Below, one piece after another: positions 19,401 through 28,400 of a stretch of 64,000 bases of DNA. The notes under the pieces were generated by a model. That model did no database searches and was not told the origin of the DNA. It was given only the letters and a program-made list of their open reading frames with translations. The DNA lies in contig NZ_SPQT01000001.1 in NCBI RefSeq assembly GCF_004571025.1, positions 434,001-498,000 on the forward strand, given 5' to 3'. The stretch's first letter is position 1; every line of letters begins with the position of its first letter. A program made the position numbers and the translations under genes. Origin of the DNA: Bradyrhizobium niftali. Its GTDB lineage: Bacteria; Pseudomonadota; Alphaproteobacteria; Rhizobiales; Xanthobacteraceae.

Positions 19401-22400
19401 CGCGGTACGTTCGCCTATATCACCAATGCCACGGTCGGCGGCGTGCAGTCGTCGAGCGCGACGGTCGGCGCCGTCACCGTGAAGGCCAATGCCGAGCAGG
19501 ATGCATCCTCGATCGCGATCGGGTTCAACACCGGCTCGGTCGGGCTGAACATCTTCCAGGCGACGACGGAAGCCTATGTCGACGGCGGCGCGCTGACGGC
19601 CTCGTCACTGACGGTGAACGCCACCAACAACACCGGCATCTTCTCCGCGAACGGCTCCGGCGCCTATGGCAGCCAGGCCGCGATCGGCGCGGCGTTCCTG
19701 GTCCAGGTCTCCTCGAACCGGACCGAGGCCTATGTCGGCGACGAATTCCATTATCAGGGCAATGGCGCAGCACACACGACCGCGCTCAATTTGAGCGGCG
19801 CGCTCGACGTCGAGGCCTACACCAAGAACCGCTTCGAGGCCTATGCCATCGGCGGCGCGCTCTCGACGGGGACGGCCGCGATCGCGGGCATGGCGAACAT
19901 CGAGATCGCCAACAACACCACCATCGCCGGCGTTTACGACACCACGCTGCAGTCGCAGACGGGCGGCGCAGCCGGCGCGGTCACCATCAATGCGACCGAG
20001 GACGTGGCGATCAAGGAGATCGCCGGCGCACTCGCGGTCGGCGCCAGCGGGGCCGGCGTCGGCGTCGGCGCTGCGGCCAACGTCATCGTGTTCAAGAGCC
20101 GGACCGTTGCCGAGAGCTGGAACAGCAATCTGAACTCGTCCGGTGCGATCAACGTCAGCGCGCTCAGCACCAAGGAAGTGCTGTCCTACGCAGTGACGGC
20201 CGGCATCGGTGGCAGCGTCGGCATCGGCGCGACCGTCGGCGTCATTATCATCGGCACCAACACCGCCGATGCCGACACCCAGGGCCAGCAGACCGGCCAG
20301 CTCAATCAGGGCAACAACGGCACCATCGCGTCGGTGAACAACGGCACCAACAACTCGCATGGCAGCAACGCAGTCGCCAGCGGCACGGCCGGCAATCCGA
20401 ACAGCGCTAACGTCAGCTCGACCTACGACGTCGGCAGCGTGCTGAGCGGCGGCAACGACGCCGTCGTCGCGCAGATCGCGGGCGGCAATGTCACGGGCAC
20501 GCAGGTCAATGTCGCCGCCACCAGCGCCAACGCAGCCAAGATGTATCTGCTCGGCGCGGGCTTTGCCAAGAATGTCGGTATCGGCGCCGGCATCGGCTAC
20601 ACCAGCGTCAACAGCACCGTGCTCGCCAATTTGAGTGACTACGGACGCAACGGTTCCGGCGTGCTGGTGGCCGCAGATACGCCCTTGGCCGTCTCGGCAC
20701 CGGTTGTCACCGTTGCCGCGGTCGTCAAGGACGCGACCACCGGACCTTATGCCGGCAAGACCATCGACACCGAGGCGATCGCCGGCGGTGCGGCGCTTTA
20801 CTTCGGCGCCGATGCGGCTGTCGCGGTCGGCAATGTCAGCAACTCCGTGGTGGCGATGCTTGGCGGCCAGATCACCGGAACGGGCGGCACCGGCACGGGC
20901 GCTGCGGTCATGGCGCTGGATTCGACGACCCAGATGGTCTTCACCGGCGGCGTCACCGGCGGCGCAGTCGCTGTCGGCGCTTCGGTCGCAACGGCAAGCC
21001 GAACGAGCTCGGTCGCTGCGAGGGTTCTGAACGGCTCCACCGTCAACGTCACGACTCTGGCGGTCGGCGCATCCGGCGCCGGCACCTTGTCAACGACCGC
21101 TACCGCGCTCGGCGGCGGCATCGTCGCGGGCGTCGGTGCGGATGCGGAGGCCCACGAGAACTCGTCCGTGCTGGCGGAGATCGGCAGCAGTGCCTCGATC
21201 ACGACGTCCGCGACCGACATCGGCACGCTGGTGTCGGCATCGATCACGCCCAATCTGTCGAGCGAAGCGATCGGCGTTTCGGTCGGCGGCGGTGCCGTCG
21301 GCGTTGCCATCGCCAAGTCCACGGTCGGCGCCACGGTTACGGCCGATGTCGGCGACAACGTCAGCTTCTCGGGTGGTGCGCTCGCCGTGACCGCCATGGC
21401 GCTGGTTCCGACCGGCGGCACCACGGCATGGGCAAAGGCGCTCGCCGGCGGCGGCGGCTCGCTGATCGGCGCGCAGGGCAGCCTGGCCCAGGCGTCCGAG
21501 AACGCCACGGTCAACGCGTACGGCGGAACGGGGATCAGGCTTCCCAATGCCAACGTGACCATCGCGGCTGAAAACGACAGTGCCCAATATGCCGAGGGGA
21601 CCGGCCTTTCGACCGGGTTCCTGGCGCTCGGCGCCACCGTCGCGCAGACGTCGTCTAGCGCGCACACCTACGCCTATCTCGGCGCGCCCGCGGACATGGC
21701 TACCCTGAACCACGGAAGCTATACGGGGATCCTCCGGATCACGGCGACCGGCACCGATACCAATGTCTCCAACGCGAAGGTCGGCGCGGGCGGCACCTAT
21801 GCCGGCGCGGCGGCGGTCGCCACCACCAACTCGACCGCCGTGACCAACGCGCGGTTCGACGGCGGCACCGCGGATGACACGCTCTATTTCGGCGGCCTCA
21901 GCGTCAAGGCCACGCACACCACCAATTATGCGGCCAGCGGTGATGCCTATCAGGCGTCCACGGCCGGCGTCTCCGCCGGCAAGGCGCAGAATGATGTCAC
22001 CTCGACCACCACGGCCGAGATCGGCACGCACCTGATCATCAACACGGATGGCGGCAACATCGTCGTCATCTCCAAAGACAACGTCAACCAGGCCGGTGGC
22101 GGCGCACGCTCGGGCTCCGGCGGCTCGTTCTCGGGGGCTGCGGCACTGAGCGACTCTCATGTGACCCAGTACGTCACCACCAATATCGGCGCCGGAACGA
22201 TCCTGAGCCTCAACGGCGATCCGCGGACGGCGACCGGGGTGATCGATATCGAGGCCTACAACACACTGAACACCCAGGACACGGCGAGCCTGGCCACGGC
22301 CAGTTTCTTCGCCGGCGGTGGCGCCGAGTCCAACATGACGGCGAACGCCACGCTCGCGGTCAATATCAATGCCCGCGAATTGTTCAGCGTCGGCAAGATC

Positions 22401-25400
22401 TTCGTCGGCACGGCCGCGACGATGTCGGCGTCCAACAACGCCAACGCCAGTCTCTACGGCGCGATCGCCGGCGTCGGCGCCAGCACCAACACATGGGTCC
22501 ATGCCAACCAGGCCGTCAACGTCGGCAGCAGCACGACAATCGAGGCCTGGCGCGACATCAACATCTATGCCGGCATGTCCGGCGATACCATCACCTTCAG
22601 CAGCGTGCAGGCGACCGCGACGACGGTGGTCTACAACAACACGGCCATTCCGATCTCCACGTTGTATCGCGGCACGGCCAATGCCGCGAACGACTCAAGC
22701 CTCACGCTTGCCGACAGCTCGCGTGTGCTCGGCGTACGGGACATCTACCTTGGCGCAACGCAAGGGCAGGTCACCGCGTCCGGCAACGGCAGCAATTACA
22801 ATCCGTATCTGGACATCTTCAGCGCCAAGAACAGCGACAACCACAGCCATACCAGCGGAACCGGCGATGTCGCGCTCAATGGCCTCGTGGTCGCGGGCAT
22901 CAACAACGACGTGACCATCACGATCGATCTTGGTGCAGGTGCGCCGACGTTGAGTACGACGAGTCCTTACTCGCCGCTCAAGCCCGACTTGTCGTCGCCG
23001 CCCACCCTCGAATACGTCGCCGACGTCGATCATTTCAGCCCGGTGAAGAGCTGGAACCACCAGACGATCCAGTACACCATCGTCGGGGGCTTCAATCCTT
23101 ATCAGAACATCGTCAACCAGCTCGTCACGCTGACCGGCCAGACCGCGACGCAGATCCGGACCCAGCTCGCGACGTCGACGTCGACACATCCCGCCACGAT
23201 GGCGCCGTCCGGCGCCGATCCGACGGGCGACGTGCAGCGCCAGATCAACGCCCTGATCCAGCAGGCGCCCTATACTTCCGACGCCGCCGGCAACGCCTTC
23301 GCGTTCGGCGACATCCTGGTGTCCGCCGGCAATGTCTCGATTCTGGCGCAGAAGCTGAGCGGAAACAGCCTCTCCGGTCACACGGCGCCATCGGTCACTG
23401 CGCAGAGTTCGCCGACGATCAGGGTCGAGAACCGCGGCCTCGACTTCATGGATTTCGCGAACCTCACGGTTACCAATGTGACCGGCGGAAACATCACCTA
23501 CCGCCAGATCGACCATGTCGACCCCGACTCGCATTCCAACGTGACCTTCACCGCCACGCCGAGCGCGACGCCGATCATCGACATCTCGGCTACCTACAAC
23601 CGCGTCGATCCCAGCACCGGGCTCGGGGTCGACGGCAACGGCAACCAGCTGACGCGCAAGCCCGACATTTATTTCGACGGCATCGTCACCAACGAGAACG
23701 GCCTGCTCAAGATCACCAGCCAGCTCGGCAGCGTCGTCGCGTCGCAGTCGCTCAACGCCGCGACCATCCAGATGGTGGCGCCCAACGGCTCGTTCATCTT
23801 CCTCGGCGGCGTCGGCAGCTTCTACAGCTCCAACCACGACGTCACCTCGCAATGGGCCGGTGTCGAATACAAGCCGGCCGATAACGACACACTGACGGCG
23901 GTGATGGCGGCGGCGACCTATCTCGGCGCCTATGGCGCCTACGCGTACAGCCCGCACATCGGCGACGGCGGCAATCACCCGTATTTCTATTACTGCTGCG
24001 TCGACGGCCATAGTGGCGTCCAGCAGACGGCCGCCAACAGCACGGTCTTCACCGCGCGCATGCTGATGACCTATTACGACGGCCTGTCGCTCTATTCGGC
24101 GATCTTCCTGCCGATGGGCAACGGCTCGCCCAACGGAGGCGGCGGCAGCGTGGGCAGCACCGCCACGCTTGCGGCGATGGAAGGCCCGACGGTCCAGCCG
24201 ATTTCGACCGCGCCGTGGGAGCGCAATACCTATGCCGGCCAGGGCGTTTTCAGCAACACGACCCACGACACCGTTACAACACACTCCGACGGTTCGACCT
24301 CGACCCACACGGACACGTACTACTCGCCGTTCAATTGCGACAGGTGCTCGGCCTACTTCCAGGTCGTCAATATCCAGAACGACGTGATCACGCCGAGGAC
24401 CGCGAACACGAACGCGAGCACGAACTGGGCCTCGACCACGCCTTCGGGGTACCAGAACCCCACGGATCGGCCCTTCATTCTCGGCCAGGCGATCATCATC
24501 TCGGCGGGGGTCATCAACGTCAACGGCCTCATCCAGAGCGGCACGAGCAGCAATTACTCGGTCGATATCGGCGGCGGAGTGCTGTCCGCCATCAACGGCC
24601 TCAAGACCAGCAACAATGGCGCGGACTTCGCCCAGGCCCAGGCCAATGCGCGGAACGGCAGCTATTACGACATCACGGCGGCTGCGACGACGCAGTTCTC
24701 CAGCGATATCAAGATCGGCGTGAAGTACAATGCACTCACCGACCAGATCATGGTGAACGGCGTGGTGCAGGGCTCGGGCGGCTACGTCTATCTGAACGGC
24801 AAGATCATCTCGACCTCGACCGACGGCACCTCCCAGGGCACGATCGCGGTCAAGGGTGGTGCGGGCACGATCACGGTCAACAACACGACTGGGCTTCAGC
24901 TCGTCACCAACACCATCAACACCGGCGTCAGTGCGCCCAGCGTGATCCAGATCGTCGATCAGCTCCAGCAGCAGACGACGTGGTACGTCTACAATCCCTC
25001 CGCGTCGGGCGGCCAGCAGGTGTCGACGTATAGGACAGCCGGCGTCAATGCGAGCTCGTACACCGCCGCGATGCTGGCCGGTATGAGCGGAACAGCGGGC
25101 ATCCAGTACACCGTGAAGCCCAACATGTACTACCAGTGGGTCGATACGGCGACGCTCGATCGTCCGACGACCAGCACGCAGTTCGACTACGGCTGGCACT
25201 ACACGCCGAACGCGTCCGGAGACAACTGGACCCGCACCGTCAGCCTCGTCGAGAACGTGATGCAGGCCACGGGCGGTGGCGGCAACACCGGCCGATTGCA
25301 GACCGCGAACTTCCAGGAAGTGGTCACGGCGACCGGCAGCTATCATAACGGTGGCTACAACACGTCGGCTGGGCTGTGCTGCGGTGCGGATGGTCATTAC

Positions 25401-28400
25401 GACTGGTTCCAGCAGATCTACGATCACCTGACCCTAACGCTGACCAACACGGTCAAGGCCTCGAACCCGATCAACATCCAGTTCAGCGGCGGTGGCGCGA
25501 GCACTGTCAATGTCACCTCGAATTCCGGCATCGTCATCAACGGGCCGATCAACAACCTCTCGGGTGACACGACGGTCATCGCCACCGGCGCCAATTCGGC
25601 CATCACATCAGGCGCGAACGCCAACAACCCGATGATCTCGGGCAAGAACGTCACGCTGTCGGCGGATGGCGGTATCGGCACGCGCGGCACGAACGGCGTT
25701 CCCGTCCAGGTGCAGGTCTATGGCGGCAGCCTGAAGGCCGATACGATCGACCGCGACATCGCGATCGCGGCCACCGGCTCGCTGTCGATCGACCACGTGA
25801 AGGTGAATTCGGCAGGCGGCACGCCGCAGGGCAGCGTCTTCCTCTCGGCGACCGGCGACATCAACTCGGCGTCCGCCTACAACGTCGCCAATCCCGTCGT
25901 GATCGGCAAGAACATCGAGATCAACTCCACCGCCGGTGCCATCGGCGCGACGAGCGCCGTCGTCAACGGCGCTTCCACCCTGACCAACATCAATCCGCTG
26001 GTGATCCAGGCGACGGGGACGATTCAGGCGAGCGGCGCCGTCGATGGCGGCGTGCTCGACAGCGCCTCGGCCACCGGCACCTACATCGTGCAGTCCAAGG
26101 GCGATCTCCGCCTCGGCACGATCCGGTCGACCGGTGGTCCGGTCTTCCTGGAAGCCGCCGGCTCCGACGGCAACCAGGCCAGCATCCTCAATGGCCGGGC
26201 GGCGGTCGGTCTCACCCAGGCGCAGAGCCAGCATTTGCAGGACGTCTGGGCCAGCCTCGACCTGCTCAGCGGCAACGCCGCCACCAACGCCGTCAACAGC
26301 TACCAGTCGATGGTGACGTCGGCCTACAACGACTATTTCCAGCTCAAGAACATCGCGTTCACGAACGGCAGTACCTACAACCCGACCTCGGTGGGGCTGA
26401 CCGTGCTGCGGGCGCAGGTGGCGGCCAAGCTCGGCATCGATCCCGCCAATGTCACGGCGACGCAGATGCAGGTCGAGGCCACGACGCGGTTCCTGAAGGA
26501 TCAGTTCCTGCTCGGCCAGATCAGCACCGCCGAGCTCAAGAGCTCGCTGACCACGTTGATGGGAACCGCACCTGCGGACCCGCTGGCGTCGCTGTTCGGC
26601 AGCTCGCTCTCGACGACCCTGTTCACCAAGCTGTTCGACGGCGTGGCAATCAATCAGCAGTTCCTGCCGACCAACGCCGCGCTCCAGGCCGTCTTGCAAC
26701 CGGGCCATTTCAGCTCGACCTACACTTATACGCTTGCATCGACCGAGCGGGTCTACAGCATCATCACCGCGGGCTCGCAGTGGACGCAGAGCCAGCTCGC
26801 CTACACCGTGTCGTCGTCGGCCGTCGGCGCGGCGCCGCCGCCGATCGACGACAACGTCGTGGCCAATGTCAGCGCCAACCAGATCATGCTCTATGCGCCG
26901 CGCGGCTCGGTCGGCAATTCGGCCGCGCCCCAGACGTTCACCTTCACCAGCGTCGATTCCTCATCACTGACGCCGGAGCAGAGGGGATTGCTCGCGACCG
27001 CCGGTCCCGGCCAGCTCACCGTCGGCGCGGTCACGGACCCGACGACCCATGTCACGACCTATACGGTCAGCCTGTCGCAGCAGAACCTCGTGGTCGTCGA
27101 CAACCCGATCGCGATCTCGGCCAAGGCGCTGACGAATATCTATCTCGGCAGCAAGAACAGCCTCGCGCTCGGCGGCGTCACCGCGAATTACGGTCCGATC
27201 GCGGCCGCGCAGGCCAACGGCATCCAGGTGACCGGCCGCGGCGACGTCAAGCTCGACGCCGTGACCAGCATCTTCGCCAATGTGAGCGGGCCGGTCATAT
27301 CAGGTGATATCGGCAACCTGACCCTGATCGCGGAGCGCGGCAATGTCGGTGCCCCCGGAGCCGCCGGAAGCAATCCCGCGACCAACACGAACGCGCTTCA
27401 GATCGCGTTCGCCGATCCGAGCAACGACCAGCTCGACCAGGTCTCGTCGGCGCAGGGCATCTATGTGAAGCAGACCACCGGCGATCTCATCCTCGGCAAC
27501 ATCTCGGCCGGCAATGCAATCCAGCTCGCTGCGGCCGGCAGCATCTACGCCGAAGCCGACTTCACGGATCGTACGGCGATCCACATCCTGGGCGCCGACC
27601 TCGACCTGCGCGCCGGCGGCAACATCGGCTTCAACGGTTCGACCTTCCAGCCGCTGCAAGTGAACATCTCGGGCGCGGTGACCGGCTCGGCGGTCGGCGA
27701 CCTCAGCATCCTCGCGGTCGCCGGCGATCTCGCCGTCGGCACGAGCGGCGCCTATGGGGCGCTGACGGCCGGCGGCGCCCTGACGCTGAACGTGCCGCGC
27801 GGCGCGCTCACCATCAATACCAGCATCACCAGCGCTGGCCTGATGCAACTGCTCGCCAACCGCGGCATGACCTTCGCGGCCGGCACCAGCGCGGCGCCGG
27901 TGGTTGCGACCAGCAGCTCGGGCGGCGTGACGCTGGTCGCCGCGACGCTGTCGATGGGCGCCTATTCGGCCATCAATGCGGCCGGATTGATCTCGGTGAC
28001 CACCACGGGCGATGCGACCATCGGCCAGCTGAATTCGTCGCAATCTTACGCGGCGGCCTCGAACGCGCCCTCGATCATCGTCACCGCCGGCGGCGTCGCT
28101 TCGCTCGGGGCGATCATCGACAATGGTGACGGCCAGACCAAGTTCGTCGCGTCCGGCTCCGGCGCCGAGCTTTCGCTGAACGCATCGAACGGCATCGGCA
28201 ACACGACGAGCCGGCTCACCCTCAGCGCCGCCCGTCTGTCGGCGAGCGCGAGCGCCGGCGATATCCACCTGAAGACCCTGACCGACGCCGAGGCGAGCCT
28301 GCTGTCCGCGGTGAAGGGCAGCGTGGACATCCTCGGGACAGGCGGCCTGACGCTCGACCAGGTGTTGGCGGGCACTGCGACCGGTGCGAGCGGGTCTTTC

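Noticed and set aside
22695..25427. Minus-strand open frame of about 910 codons inside the adhesin
   Set aside because: Same reasoning: antisense shadow with biased composition and no recognisable domain.
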